Under the pieces are notes generated by a model. That model was not told where the DNA came from. It did no database searches and saw only the letters and a list, made by a program, of their open reading frames with translations. This document shows positions 7,618-16,096 of a stretch of DNA of 64,000 nt, piece by piece. Made by a program: the position numbers and the translations under genes. Each line of letters begins with the position of its first letter. Position 1 is the stretch's first letter. This DNA comes from Heterorhizobium halophytocola (lineage in GTDB: Bacteria > Pseudomonadota > Alphaproteobacteria > Rhizobiales > Rhizobiaceae): positions 62,001 to 126,000 of the forward strand of contig NZ_JAGGJU010000013.1 of assembly GCF_017873095.1 (NCBI RefSeq), written 5' to 3'.

Positions 7618-9039
7618 TTATTCCGCCGCTGGCCGCCTCAATAACGCTTTCTCTCGCCGTGCAATCACTGCCGGATCGTTCATATAATCTGTCCTCGGCT
7701 TGCGGCTACGCTTTTGATAGCCGTTCGCCGTACTGCCGTCCCGAATGCCGAACATATGATCTTTCTGCCCGGTCCGTCGGGGGCCGCCCTTGCTGCGTTG
7801 CTGTTCGCGACCAGCCTGCATCTCGGCGACAACAGATAACATGTCATCCAGTCGCTTGTTGTCGACGACTTCGGCGCGATGCACCGAGCGCAGCGTATCG
7901 AAAGTTCTATAGGGCAGGGCATAGCTCTCGTGCATGATCTCAAGCCGTCCGTCCGGATAATCACAAACGATCACCTTCTGACCGGCCAAGGGTCTGGAGA
8001 CGTCGGTCGGATCGAGAATGAACAGCACCTTGTCGTAGCGCAGCGTCAAAGCCTGCGACAGCGTGCGAACTTCCTTACGGCACATGGCGCCATCAAGGTT
8101 CTCGTGATCGGCCAACGGCCGGTGCATGTCCTTCGGATTACGCGGTTGTTTGCCGAAACGCGCGTTGAAATCCGCAATGAACTCAGGTGCATAGGCGTTG
8201 GCTTCCTCGATAGTGTCAATACCGCGAAGCCGCATCTCCTTGACCAACCGATCCTGCAATGTCTGGTTGGCACGTTCCACCCGGCCCTTGGCCTGCGGGG
8301 TGTTGGCGCAGATGATGTCGATGTTCAGTTCATAAAGCGCCCGGCCGAACTGCGTCAGGCCGCTCGTGCGGTCCTTCTCCGAGGCATGCGTGGAGCGAAA
8401 AACACCATGCTTGTCACTGTAGAAGGCCAGCGGTTTGCCCCATTGCTGCAGATAAGCCTTGGTCGCGTGCAGATAGTCGAATGTGTTCTCCGATCCGGCA
8501 AAGCGCAGATGCAGCAGCTTGCCGGTCGCGTCATCGATATAGACGAGCAGGGCGCATTTGGGCCCACGGTTCTCCAACCACCAGTGATGCGAGCCATCGA
8601 TCTGCACCAGTTCGCCAAAGCAATCACGTCGGCCGCGTGGCTGGAAAACCCGTTTCTTGCGTTCCCGACGCGAGACCCAGATACCGGCCTCGGTCATCCA
8701 TTGCCGCAGCGTTTCCTTGGCGACAGAGATCCGGTGCAACTCGATCAGCTTCTCACGCGCCAGCGTCGGACCGAAATCCAGATAGCGTTCTCGGATCAGA
8801 TCCAGCGCCGCATTGCGAAACTCCTCGCTGTGGCGCCGATTGCTCGGCCGTGATCGCTTCTTCGAAACGAGCCCGGCCGGACCATCCCGGTCATAGGCCT
8901 GCAGCAGCCGATGGACCTGACTTCGACTGAGGTCGAGCCGTTTGGCCACCTCGACGACGGTCAGGCGTTCGTCACGGATCTTCTGGATAAGCTCGAGGCG
9001 ATGCAATTCTTTCTGCGATATGGTGATCAAACAGGACAT
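7618..9039 (-). CDS. ISNCY-family (IS1202-like) transposase
   Basis: 473 residues. The N-terminal HTH (TVVEVAKRLDLSRSQVHRLL) is followed by an rve/DDE integrase core with Asp in VQIDGSHHWWLE, Asp in AFYSDKHGVF and Glu in KGRVERANQTLQDRLV. The length, the 'DGSHHWW' motif and the C-terminal basic extension fit the ISNCY/IS1202 group rather than IS481 or IS3. The frame is intact. It is convergent with the passenger gene. Confidence 0.88.
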   Translation of the reverse strand: MSCLITISQKELHRLELIQKIRDERLTVVEVAKRLDLSRSQVHRLLQAYDRDGPAGLVSKKRSRPSNRRHSEEFRNAALDLIRERYLDFGPTLAREKLIELHRISVAKETLRQWMTEAGIWVSRRERKKRVFQPRGRRDCFGELVQIDGSHHWWLENRGPKCALLVYIDDATGKLLHLRFAGSENTFDYLHATKAYLQQWGKPLAFYSDKHGVFRSTHASEKDRTSGLTQFGRALYELNIDIICANTPQAKGRVERANQTLQDRLVKEMRLRGIDTIEEANAYAPEFIADFNARFGKQPRNPKDMHRPLADHENLDGAMCRKEVRTLSQALTLRYDKVLFILDPTDVSRPLAGQKVIVCDYPDGRLEIMHESYALPYRTFDTLRSVHRAEVVDNKRLDDMLSVVAEMQAGREQQRSKGGPRRTGQKDHMFGIRDGSTANGYQKRSRKPRTDYMNDPAVIARREKALLRRPAAE

Positions 9040-9173
9040 GACGACTCCGACCGCTCATGGTCTCGACCAGGCTGAAGATCGTCATCCTTGCTCCCAACGT
9101 TGGCTTTGACCAGTGCGTCGAGAGGCGAGACTGTCGCATCTCTAACTGGCCCAACTGTCGCATTACTAAATAG

Positions 9174-9188
9174 CCCTTACATCCGCTG
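9174..9188. repeat. 15-bp direct repeat, right copy
   Basis: CCCTTACATCCGCTG, identical to 6637-6651. Its last two bases overlap the first two of the dif-like site. Confidence 0.72.
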
Positions 9189-9214
9189 AGCGCATAATCT
9201 ATCTTATGGAACTG
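9187..9214 (+). other. dif-like XerC/XerD recombination site
   Basis: A 28-base site with arms TGAGCGCATAA and TTATGGAACTG around the 6-base centre TCTATC. Against Escherichia coli dif (GGTGCGCATAA, TGTATA, TTATGTTAAAT) the XerC arm matches at 9 of 11 positions, including GCGCATAA, and the XerD arm keeps TTATG. On a plasmid such a site could resolve multimers. The XerD arm is weak beyond TTATG, so confidence is moderate. Its position flush against the ISNCY-type element supports it, since IS1202-group elements are reported to favour Xer sites. Confidence 0.5.
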
Positions 9215-9539
9215 CAATCTGAGGCGCCAAAAAGCGATCTGCATAGCGCTGCGCAGAGCCGAAGCATCGAGGCGGTGAGCGCGTTCGAGACGGAGAAGAA
9301 TCAGATTGATGGGGCCAGGATCGTGGGCTCCGGCGGCGTGACCGGATCGGTCACTGGAGACGAGATATTCATGTCCGGGCGCTTGGAGCGCGGGAAGGAC
9401 AAGTCCGGACGGGGCTCTCTCTCTCGACCACGCAGACTGACCCGTCCGGGTCCGGCCCCTCTTTGACTCTTCCCCATGGGCCCCCATCCCTCCTACGCGA
9501 GGGCGAAAGCGACTCCAACATCAGCTTTCGTAAGGCGCG

Positions 9540-9582
9540 TTGATTGTAATCAATATTCATGAGATAGGCTGATTTGAAATCA
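9540..9582. promoter_or_regulatory. Paired palindromic operator-like sites
   Basis: Two related palindromes, TTGATT-GT-AATCAA (9540-9553) and TGATTT-G-AAATCA (9570-9582), lie 30 bases apart centre to centre and just upstream of the broken gene starting at 9609. Repeated TGATT/AATCA half-sites suggest binding of a dimeric HTH repressor such as an antitoxin, now possibly orphaned. The remainder of 9215-9608 contains no convincing gene. Confidence 0.4.
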
Positions 9583-9608
9583 ATGATCGGGGCGGGGAGC
9601 TAAAAGTC

Positions 9609-9786
9609 ATGGAGCGCGCGCAGAGTAAGCCGTTTTCAGGGCCCGTAACTGTTTTTCAGGAGCGCTGGCTTCCTGAGGAGGCCACACCAACGGGCTATGC
9701 TGCGTTGATCGATGCCTACGCGCTCGCAACACCCGTGCCGCGTACACTTTCCGCCATCGGTCCACGTCACAAGGTCTACGAGCTGA
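9609..9786 (+). pseudogene. N-terminal remnant of a Fic-family-like protein
   Basis: From the ATG at 9609 the translation includes FQERWLPEEATPTGYAALI then DAYALATPVPRTLSAIGPRH and KVYE, which resembles the N-terminal extension of bacterial Fic-family proteins (LP...TP.GYAALIDAY.L..PLPR.LSAI..RH). After KVYE the frame enters sequence that is the reverse strand of a gmd fragment and stops at 9872. The Fic core with its HPFxxGNGR motif is absent. The family call is from memory and moderate. Confidence 0.42.
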
Positions 9787-10013
9787 ATAACCCGGCAAAG
9801 GTTCGTCGCATCGGTCAGATCGCCGAAATGCAGGCGGAACCGTGTATGGCTGTGCTGCGGATCCTCATATAGATGATCGATGCGCGCCGTGTTGAATGAC
9901 GAGGAGCGCCGCTTCAGCCCATGAACGACATAGCCCTTCTGCAGCAGGAGATTGCTGAGATAAGCCCCGTCCTGACCCGTCACGCCGACGATCAATGCAA
10001 TCCTGTCACCCAA
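9783..10013 (-). pseudogene. gmd: GDP-mannose 4,6-dehydratase, N-terminal fragment
   Basis: Read leftward from about 10013, the translation is ALIVGVTGQDGAYLSNLLL, then KGYVVHGLKRRSSSFNTARI and HFGDLTDATNLCRVIQ, a near-canonical Gmd N-terminus with the GxTGxDGxYL NAD(P)-binding loop. The similarity ends after about 77 of the usual 350 or so residues, exactly where the oppositely oriented Fic-like remnant begins. Gmd makes GDP-4-keto-6-deoxymannose for surface polysaccharides; this piece is non-functional. Confidence 0.85.
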
Positions 10014-10596
10014 GCACCCATCTCCATTCCATCGACTGCGGCTCTGCCGCGCATCTGCAGGACTATAAAGGATTGGCGAGACCTGACATCTTGACGAAAT
10101 GGCGTGTTCCCCTTGCAGATACCTCCAATGGTGGTATCTGCCAAAGGCCTAAGCGTGACCGGTTTCCCTGAATGCATCGATTCATCGGGGCCTGCAGAAC
10201 TGAGTCAGGATCCTGACGCAGCGCCGTTGTCTCGGATGAGGGTTCTGCTGAACGAACAGCTAATCCGCTCATGCAACAGCTGTTTTCGCGCAAGCTTGGC
10301 ACCGCCACGCTAACGGCGCCGTAGCCTGTGCATCCATCGCCGGATCACGCTGTCCGATCTGATGCGGCGGAGACCGTTAACCCGCCGCATCTTGAAACCG
10401 GGCATGCCGTTCGAAGGGTCATGGAGCATGGCGCCTAACATCGGCCTTGCCCACACCAACTGGCTCGGCTACTTCGCGACAATCTACAGATGATTGATAG
10501 AATGTCCGCATAAATCTGCGGTGATTGCTATTGGACGTTGCAGGGTCTGCTCATCAGTCTCGGGATTGGGAACCACACCAAAAACGAGAACTTGCG
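10014..10596. other. Intergenic region upstream of the ABC transporter operon
   Basis: No intact gene. A stretch near 10380-10490 reads as SWSMAPNIGLAHTNWLGYF before a stop on the + strand, which looks protein-like and may be the tail of a lost gene I cannot identify. A hairpin (GCAGATACC...GGTATCTGC) lies at 10115-10141. The promoter of the downstream importer operon is presumably in the last 100-150 bases, but I could not pick out clear -35/-10 elements. Confidence 0.45.
10115..10141. repeat. 9-bp perfect hairpin
   Basis: GCAGATACC and GGTATCTGC are separated by 9 bases. No T-run follows on either side, so it is not an obvious intrinsic terminator. It could be an operator or a relic of a mobile element. 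Confidence 0.4.
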
Positions 10597-11646
10597 ATGA
10601 ATTTGAGACAATCCTTTAGTGTCGGACTTCTTGCGCTGGGTATCAGTGGATCGACGCATCCGCTGCTGGCCGAAGACCTTATTGTCAACAGCTACGGCGG
10701 TCCCTATGAGCAGATCATTCGATCGACCATTCTTGAGCCGTTTGAAAAGCAGACGGGAATAACCGTCGTCTATGATGCGGTTGGTTCCGCTTCCCAAGAC
10801 TATGCCAAGATCAAGGCGAGCAACGGGCGTCCAGGCTTCGACGTCGTTGTCATGACGGCCTCGCAGGCGCTTCAAGGCTGCAGAGAAGGACTGCTTCTTC
10901 CGCTTGAGAGTTCCGCTATCCCCAATCTTCGGGCGATCAACCCGGCGATTGCTAAGGCGGCAGGTCCGTGCGGTGCGGTGCATGAGCTGCAGTATATGGC
11001 CCTGCTGTACCGGACCGATCATTTTCCCAAGCCACCGGCCTCCTGGGACGTCTTGTTTGCCCCTGAACTCAAGGGCCATGTCGTCCTGCCGACCTTCCAG
11101 AACAGTATGGCGGTGGACCTGTTGCAGGTTCTGTCGGTGATGCGTGGCGGTGATCTTGTCGAGAACACAAGTCCCGGATTTGCAGCCATGCGGCAGTTGG
11201 CCGGCCAGTCGATCGGGTTCGAGCAGTCTTCCGCTGTGCTGGAACGCTATATCCGAAACGGGACGGTCTGGGCCATGCCCTTCTGGAATGGACGTGCACA
11301 ACTGCTGGTCGATGAAGGTCTCCCCATCGACTATGTGCGGCCCCGTGAGGGCACCGTGCCGTTGATTGCCACGATGAGCATTCCCTCGGGCGCCGAGCAC
11401 AAGGATGCTGCGCGCAAATTTATCGATTTCTTTCTCGAGAAAGGCCGTCAGGAGGCATGGGCGACGGCCTATAAAGTTGGCAGCGCTCGCTTGGATGTCG
11501 AGTTGCCGGAGGACCTGCGAGATCGGCAAATTAGTAGCGAAGCGGACATGCGCGCGCTTCTCCTGCCGGATCTCGAGGCTGTCTCGCGTCATCTGCCGGA
11601 ATGGGGTGAGCGTTGGGAGCGCGACGTCGTTTCGGCTCTTCAGTGA
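10597..11646 (+). CDS. ABC transporter periplasmic binding protein (PotD/spermidine-putrescine type)
   Basis: 349 residues beginning MNLRQSFSVGLLALGISGS, a signal peptide probably cleaved near Ala24 before EDLIVNSYGGPYE. The mature part follows the bacterial family-1 solute-binding pattern of PotD/PotF-like proteins (EQIIRSTILEPFEKQTGI; TVWAMPFWNGRA; IPSGAEHKDAARKFIDFFL). I used the ATG at 10597, which begins at the signal peptide, rather than upstream codons. It would capture a polyamine- or opine-like cationic solute in the periplasm and deliver it to the two permeases and ATPase encoded directly downstream. The ligand is not deducible. Confidence 0.85.
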   Translation: MNLRQSFSVGLLALGISGSTHPLLAEDLIVNSYGGPYEQIIRSTILEPFEKQTGITVVYDAVGSASQDYAKIKASNGRPGFDVVVMTASQALQGCREGLLLPLESSAIPNLRAINPAIAKAAGPCGAVHELQYMALLYRTDHFPKPPASWDVLFAPELKGHVVLPTFQNSMAVDLLQVLSVMRGGDLVENTSPGFAAMRQLAGQSIGFEQSSAVLERYIRNGTVWAMPFWNGRAQLLVDEGLPIDYVRPREGTVPLIATMSIPSGAEHKDAARKFIDFFLEKGRQEAWATAYKVGSARLDVELPEDLRDRQISSEADMRALLLPDLEAVSRHLPEWGERWERDVVSALQ

Positions 11647-11657
11647 GGGGGCGAGTG

Positions 11658-12554
11658 ATGACGTATCGTTCCGAAACCTTCGCAGTTCCCGTGCGCGCGC
11701 CGAGGCGCCGTGGGCCTGTCTTGCTGTTGTCTCCCTCCGTGCTGTTTCTCATTTTGGCCTTTGGGCTTCCCATGGGGCTGATGCTCGGCACAAGCTTTGT
11801 CGATCTGTCGACGGGGAGCCTGACGTTACGGCACTATGAGCGTTTTTTGACCGATGGGCTGTCCCTCTACGGACTTGGGCGCACGGCCGGCATGTCGGCA
11901 ATGGTTGCCGTCTGCGTAACGTGTCTTGGATATCCCCTCGCCTATTACCTCGCCCGTTCATCGGGACGTGTCCGCGCCATCGTCTTTGCCCTTGCGCTGG
12001 CGCCCGAATTGGCAGGGGTCGTGCTGCGAACCTACGGCTGGCTGATCATCCTGGAAGATCATGGTGTCATCAATCGAAGCCTGATGACATTAGGGCTGAT
12101 TGCACAGCCATTGCCTCTTTCAAAGAACCTGTTCGCCGTTGTTGTCGGCTTGACGCACGTCATCCTGCCCTTCGGCGTTCTGGCGTTGATGGCGAGCATC
12201 CAGAGTATCGATGTGAATCTGCAGCGCGCGGCTCAAATGCTGGGCGCCTCCCCGATTTCGATCCTGCGGCATGTGCTCCTGCCCCTGTCTGTGCCTGGCA
12301 TTGTCAGTTCCTTGCTGCTTTCCTTCACGATGGCAGCCAGCGCCTATGCAACCCCTGCCCTCCTCGGCGGAGCCGGTTTCAAGGTTCTGGCAACGATGGT
12401 GGCGGACCAGGTCCTGTTTTACCTCGATTGGCCATTCGCTGCTGTGATGGCGACAGTCCTGCTGGTCATGATGAGTATGATCTCCTTTCTCGGCCTGCGA
12501 TTTGAGCAATCCCGGCGCTTGGATCAGCACGTCAGACTGGAGCGCGCGTCATGA
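11658..12554 (+). CDS. ABC transporter permease (PotB/PotH type)
   Basis: 298 residues with about six hydrophobic segments: the first near residues 20-40 (LLLSPSVLFLILAFGLPMGL), the last near 265-285. The EAA-like loop is RAAQMLGASPISILRHVLLP. It belongs to the binding-protein-dependent permeases of the spermidine/putrescine family. The ATG at 11658 follows GGGGGCGAG and lies 11 bases after the binding-protein stop. Its stop overlaps the next permease start (ATGA), consistent with an operon and a heterodimeric membrane channel. Confidence 0.9.
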   Translation: MTYRSETFAVPVRAPRRRGPVLLLSPSVLFLILAFGLPMGLMLGTSFVDLSTGSLTLRHYERFLTDGLSLYGLGRTAGMSAMVAVCVTCLGYPLAYYLARSSGRVRAIVFALALAPELAGVVLRTYGWLIILEDHGVINRSLMTLGLIAQPLPLSKNLFAVVVGLTHVILPFGVLALMASIQSIDVNLQRAAQMLGASPISILRHVLLPLSVPGIVSSLLLSFTMAASAYATPALLGGAGFKVLATMVADQVLFYLDWPFAAVMATVLLVMMSMISFLGLRFEQSRRLDQHVRLERAS

Positions 12555-13354
12555 TCCGTTGGCATCTCTGTCTCTACCGGCTGGCACTGGTCTTGATACT
12601 CGGGTTCATAACCCTGCCGCTCATCGTGGTCCTGGTCGCCTCTCTTAGCCCGACCTCCGAGGTGACGTTCGATGCCACAAAGTGGTCGCTCGCCTGGTAT
12701 GGTCAACTGGCGTCGGCACGATGGATCTCTCCGTTTCTCCTCAGTGTCCGGATCGCGTTCATCGTCGCCGCCCTCAGTGCCGTGATCGGCTTTCTGGCAG
12801 CGATTGCGGTGGTAGACGAACGGCTGCCCGGCAGCGCTGCCATCATGTCCTGGCTGATGTCCCCTCTTGCCGTGCCACAGATCGTCAAGGGCGTTGCAAT
12901 CGTTCTGTTTCTGTCGCGGCTTGGATGGCAGGCGCAGTTGGGCATGCCCGCGCTTGTCGCCGGCCATCTGGTTTTGGCCCTGCCCTTCGTTACCCGAATG
13001 ATCGCGACGTCGCTTTACGGATTTGACCGTCGCCTGGATCGTGCCGCGCAGATCCTTGGCGCCTCCAGGCTCCAGCGCCTCTGGCATGTGCTGCTTCCAA
13101 TGGTCAGACCCGGAATCCTGTCTGGTGTGACCTTCGCCTTTGTTCTGTCCTTCAACAACATTCCCTTGTCCGTTTTTCTGGCGACGCCCGGCCATACGAC
13201 GCTGCCGATAACGGTGATCAACTATCTGGAATACAGCCTCAATCCGGTCATGGCGGCGGTCAACATCGCATCGATGATGTTCATCCTTGCCGTGATTTTC
13301 CTGTTTGAACGGATCGGTGGCTTTTCCGCACAACTCCATGGTGGGAGCAAATGA
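12551..13354 (+). CDS. ABC transporter permease (PotC/PotI type)
   Basis: 267 residues with about six membrane segments and the EAA-loop-like sequence RAAQILGASRLQRLWHVLLP. It forms the second half of the channel with the preceding permease. It overlaps its neighbours by four bases on both sides (ATGA), showing tight translational coupling. The long frame on the opposite strand at 12524-13339 is a shadow. Confidence 0.9.
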   Translation: MIRWHLCLYRLALVLILGFITLPLIVVLVASLSPTSEVTFDATKWSLAWYGQLASARWISPFLLSVRIAFIVAALSAVIGFLAAIAVVDERLPGSAAIMSWLMSPLAVPQIVKGVAIVLFLSRLGWQAQLGMPALVAGHLVLALPFVTRMIATSLYGFDRRLDRAAQILGASRLQRLWHVLLPMVRPGILSGVTFAFVLSFNNIPLSVFLATPGHTTLPITVINYLEYSLNPVMAAVNIASMMFILAVIFLFERIGGFSAQLHGGSK

Positions 13355-14436
13355 ACCTTACGGATATTGAACTGTGCTCGGTAAGCAAGGATTTTGGTGG
13401 CACCGCGGTCGTTAAGAATCTCGACCTTCAGATTCCGCAAGGGGAATTTGTCAGCGTGCTTGGACCGTCCGGTTGCGGTAAAACCACGACCCTGAACATG
13501 ATCGCGGGTTTTAGCGCTCCGTCTGCGGGCGAGATCCGCATTCGCGGGCGAAACCAGGCGGGTGTGCCACCCGAACGGCGCAATCTGGGCCTGGTTTTTC
13601 AGAACTACGCGCTCTTTCCCCATATGACTGTCGCCGAAAACATCGGTTTCGGTTTGAGAATGCGCCATTGCGCGCGATCGGAGATCGAAGATGCGGTCGC
13701 TGCTGCGCTTTCCCGTGTCCATCTGGAAGGCTATTCCCACCGCTATCCGCGGGAGTTGTCGGGTGGACAGCAACAGCGCGTTGCACTGGCGCGAGCGATC
13801 GCTCCCGGCCCGTCCCTGCTGCTCCTGGACGAACCGCTCTCCAATCTGGACTTGAAGCTGCGCGAAGCCATGCGCATTGAGTTGAAGGAAATCCAGGAAC
13901 GCTTGGGCATGACATTCATCTATGTCACCCATGACCAGGAAGAGGCGATGGCCATGTCCGACCAGATTGTCGTGATGTGGCAGGGGGCCGTCGCGCAGGT
14001 GGGGCCCCCAAGTGACATCTACGCGCGGCCGCAGTCCCGATTTGTCGCCAGCTTCATCGGCAAATCCAACATCTTCCCGGTCGCTGTCAGTGCCACGCGT
14101 TCTCCTCATGTCGAGATCGTCCTGGCCGAGAGTGGGCCCAGGCTTTTGGCAGACATGCCGGCTGATCCGAAGGCAACCCGATTTTGCTGCATGCGGCCCG
14201 AAAACATCAAAATCATCGATCCGCAAGCCGCCGCGATGCCTGGCGATAATCGGTTGCAGGGCCGGCTGGTGCGGGTCGTGACCCTTGGCGCCTACGTTGA
14301 AGTTCTGGTCGAGGTGGCCCCTGGGGTCGTGCTCACATCCTTGATGCGCTCTACGCGTGCCGGCGCGCTACCGGCGATCGACGGGCCTTTGACGCTCTCG
14401 ATTCCGGCCGCCGAGGTGCAGCTGCTCACGCACTGA
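13351..14436 (+). CDS. ABC transporter ATP-binding protein (PotA type)
   Basis: 361 residues. Walker A is GPSGCGKTT at 38-46, the Q-loop is in LVFQNYALFP, the signature LSGGQQQR starts at 136, and Walker B LLLLDEP has Asp160-Glu161, followed by an H-loop in YVTHDQEEA. The C-terminal 120 residues form a TOBE-like regulatory domain, as in PotA/MalK-type ATPases. It powers the importer encoded by the three upstream genes and overlaps the second permease by four bases. Confidence 0.93.
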   Translation: MNLTDIELCSVSKDFGGTAVVKNLDLQIPQGEFVSVLGPSGCGKTTTLNMIAGFSAPSAGEIRIRGRNQAGVPPERRNLGLVFQNYALFPHMTVAENIGFGLRMRHCARSEIEDAVAAALSRVHLEGYSHRYPRELSGGQQQRVALARAIAPGPSLLLLDEPLSNLDLKLREAMRIELKEIQERLGMTFIYVTHDQEEAMAMSDQIVVMWQGAVAQVGPPSDIYARPQSRFVASFIGKSNIFPVAVSATRSPHVEIVLAESGPRLLADMPADPKATRFCCMRPENIKIIDPQAAAMPGDNRLQGRLVRVVTLGAYVEVLVEVAPGVVLTSLMRSTRAGALPAIDGPLTLSIPAAEVQLLTH

Positions 14437-14545
14437 AACGAATCCATCGTCTGCGGCTATCAATCTGGCCGCATTGCTATTGGAAGCGACGATCCTTCCG
14501 ACCTTACCGTCAAAGCGTCATCAAGACATTTCAAGGAAGAACATC

Positions 14546-15409
14546 ATGTTGCTGAACCGTATTCGTGCCTCTCAGGATTCGACCAATGTATGTGCCGACA
14601 TCGAGGGGTTTGACTTCAAGTCCTATACTGAGCGCGACATCGCTGAAATCCGGCGGCTATGGCTGGAATTTGGTGTCTTGCGCTTTCGCGCCACCCATAT
14701 CAGCGACCAGGAGCAGGTTCGGTTTTCGCGCCATTTCGGAGATTTCGTCATCCATCCGAAACAGTTGCAGGAAGGCGGGCATCCGACCCATCCGGAAATC
14801 CTGGTGATCAGCAATGAGATGAAGGATGGCAAGCCGAGCGGCGCTCTCGGCAACAGTGAAGCGACATGGCACACCGATACCTGGTTCTATGAGCGCCCGC
14901 CTGCCGGTGCGATTCTGCGGGCGATCAAGGTCCCGCCGACGGGGGGCGACACCTATTTCCTGTCGACATACAAGGCCTATGAGAGCTTGCCGGCAGCGCT
15001 GAAAACCGTCGTCGATGGTCGCCAGATCTTTTTCCAGAACGTCTTCGACAAGACCGGAAAGCTGCGTTTGGGGCATTCCGAGCCGAAAAGTGCGGATTTT
15101 CGGGAATGGAGCGGGATTGTGCATCCGCTAGTGCGCACGCACGGCGAGACCGGTCGTAAGGCCCTCTATCTCGGCGGGACCATTGAAGGCGCCTGGATCG
15201 TCGGCATGCCCCTCGACGAAAGCGGCGACCTGCTCTCCGAGCTCTGGGCCCATGTGACCGAGAAGAGCGAGGTCTTCGTCCAGACCTGGCAGGTGGGTGA
15301 CATCATGATGTGGGACAACCGTTGCACCATGCATCGGCGCGACGCCTTCGACCCCACATTCATCCGTGTCATGTATCGCACGACGACGTCAGGGGAGCGG
15401 CCGGTGTGA
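14546..15409 (+). CDS. TauD/TfdA-family Fe(II)/2-oxoglutarate dioxygenase
   Basis: 287 residues. The iron ligands are His109 and Asp111 (WHTDTWF) and His263 (TMHRRDAF), with Arg274 or Arg278 (FIRVMYRTT) a candidate 2-oxoglutarate ligand. This is the TauD/TfdA pattern of enzymes that hydroxylate sulfonates, aryloxyacetates, carnitine-like or other carboxylate substrates. The ATG at 14546 has AAGGAAGA upstream. It follows the importer by about 110 bases and its stop overlaps the next gene's GTG, so it is probably the first catabolic enzyme acting on the imported compound. The substrate is unknown. Confidence 0.9.
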   Translation: MLLNRIRASQDSTNVCADIEGFDFKSYTERDIAEIRRLWLEFGVLRFRATHISDQEQVRFSRHFGDFVIHPKQLQEGGHPTHPEILVISNEMKDGKPSGALGNSEATWHTDTWFYERPPAGAILRAIKVPPTGGDTYFLSTYKAYESLPAALKTVVDGRQIFFQNVFDKTGKLRLGHSEPKSADFREWSGIVHPLVRTHGETGRKALYLGGTIEGAWIVGMPLDESGDLLSELWAHVTEKSEVFVQTWQVGDIMMWDNRCTMHRRDAFDPTFIRVMYRTTTSGERPV

Positions 15410-16095
15410 CGCAGATGAACCCCTCGCATGCCTGCGAGCCGGCTTCTGCGCAAGAATTCTACAGGATGGCTGGCCGCCATCCTGCCTTGTCCGCGGAACT
15501 GGTCTCGCTTCTAAGCTCGGTCGAGACAGCCACGATTGGTCATGTCGAGTATCTCGGCTTTCTGGATCCCTCCATCCGGCCCCTACAGGCCTGTCGGATC
15601 GTGGGGTCAGCCTTTACCGTCGCGGCGCCTGGCCGCGACGGATCCATCATCTATCAGGCAATCGATCTTCTGCAGCCTGGGGATGTCCTGTGCATCTCGC
15701 GCCTTGATCGTGATGACGTGGCATGCGTGGGCGGAGGTGTCGCAACGGCGGCCAAGGCCAAGGGGGCCGTCGGCATTATTCTGGATGGTCCCTGCACGGA
15801 TCCGGTCGAAATCATTGAGATCGGCCTGCCGGTCTGGAGCCGCGGCGTCTCGGCAAAGACGACCAATCGGAAGATCCATATCGGCGGCGCCATCAACGTG
15901 CCGATTGCCTGCGGCGGCGTTCCTATCCTGGCTGGCGACGCCGTACTGGCCGATGCGAGCGGCGTATTCGTCTGCGACCGACATCTGATGCAGCGGCTGG
16001 GAAAGATAGCTGTCGAACGCCAGTCGCGGTCTGCCCAGCTGAGGCCACATCTCGCCGCAGGCCGTTCCATTTTCGATTACAAGCCGGAGACCTGA
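15406..16095 (+). CDS. RraA-like / demethylmenaquinone methyltransferase-like protein (aldolase family)
   Basis: 229 residues of the RraA-like fold: ATIGHVEYLGFLDPSIRPL near the N-terminus, then GDVLCISRLDRDDVACVGGG, ATAAKAKGAVGIILDGP with the conserved G-x-x-x-D-G, and a final VPIACGGVPILAGDAVLAD. Relatives include 4-hydroxy-4-methyl-2-oxoglutarate/4-carboxy-4-hydroxy-2-oxoadipate aldolases and the RNase E regulator RraA; the catabolic setting favours an aldolase or decarboxylase. I chose the GTG at 15406 because AGGGGAG precedes it by 8 bases and it overlaps the dioxygenase stop; the ATG at 15415 is an alternative. Confidence 0.82.
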   Translation: MTQMNPSHACEPASAQEFYRMAGRHPALSAELVSLLSSVETATIGHVEYLGFLDPSIRPLQACRIVGSAFTVAAPGRDGSIIYQAIDLLQPGDVLCISRLDRDDVACVGGGVATAAKAKGAVGIILDGPCTDPVEIIEIGLPVWSRGVSAKTTNRKIHIGGAINVPIACGGVPILAGDAVLADASGVFVCDRHLMQRLGKIAVERQSRSAQLRPHLAAGRSIFDYKPET

Positions 16096-16096
16096 C

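Larger units (their letters stand above)
6652..9173 (-). mobile_element. ISNCY/IS1202-like element with a passenger gene
   Basis: About 2.5 kb lie between two copies of a 15-bp direct repeat. Near both ends an inverted pair is seen: GGCCAGTTAGAAATGCGACA on the left (about 6680-6699) and its reverse complement with one difference on the right (about 9130-9149), with a further TGCGAC/GTCGCA pair outside it. The element contains a leftward DDE transposase and a convergent rightward gene of unknown function. Exact tips are uncertain because the outermost bases are only partly symmetrical. The right end abuts a dif-like site. Confidence 0.7.

Noticed and set aside
7879..8853. 324-residue frame antisense to the ISNCY transposase
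   Set aside because: Fully inside the transposase gene on the opposite strand with no recognisable pattern.
7618..9039. Assignment of this transposase to IS481 or IS3
   Set aside because: The length of 473 residues, the DGSHHWW motif and long C-terminal extension, and the long direct repeats fit the ISNCY/IS1202 group better.
9206..9466. 86-residue + strand frame after the dif-like site
   Set aside because: Composition is Gly/Ser/Arg-rich without a pattern and its start lies inside the XerD arm.
10528..11592. 354-residue frame antisense to the binding-protein gene
   Set aside because: Antisense shadow created by GC-rich third positions; the + strand has a signal peptide and family motifs.
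12524..13339. 271-residue frame on the minus strand opposite the ABC permease
   Set aside because: It mirrors the permease coding strand, has low-complexity Gln/Arg/Asp content and no family pattern; the + strand gene is certain.
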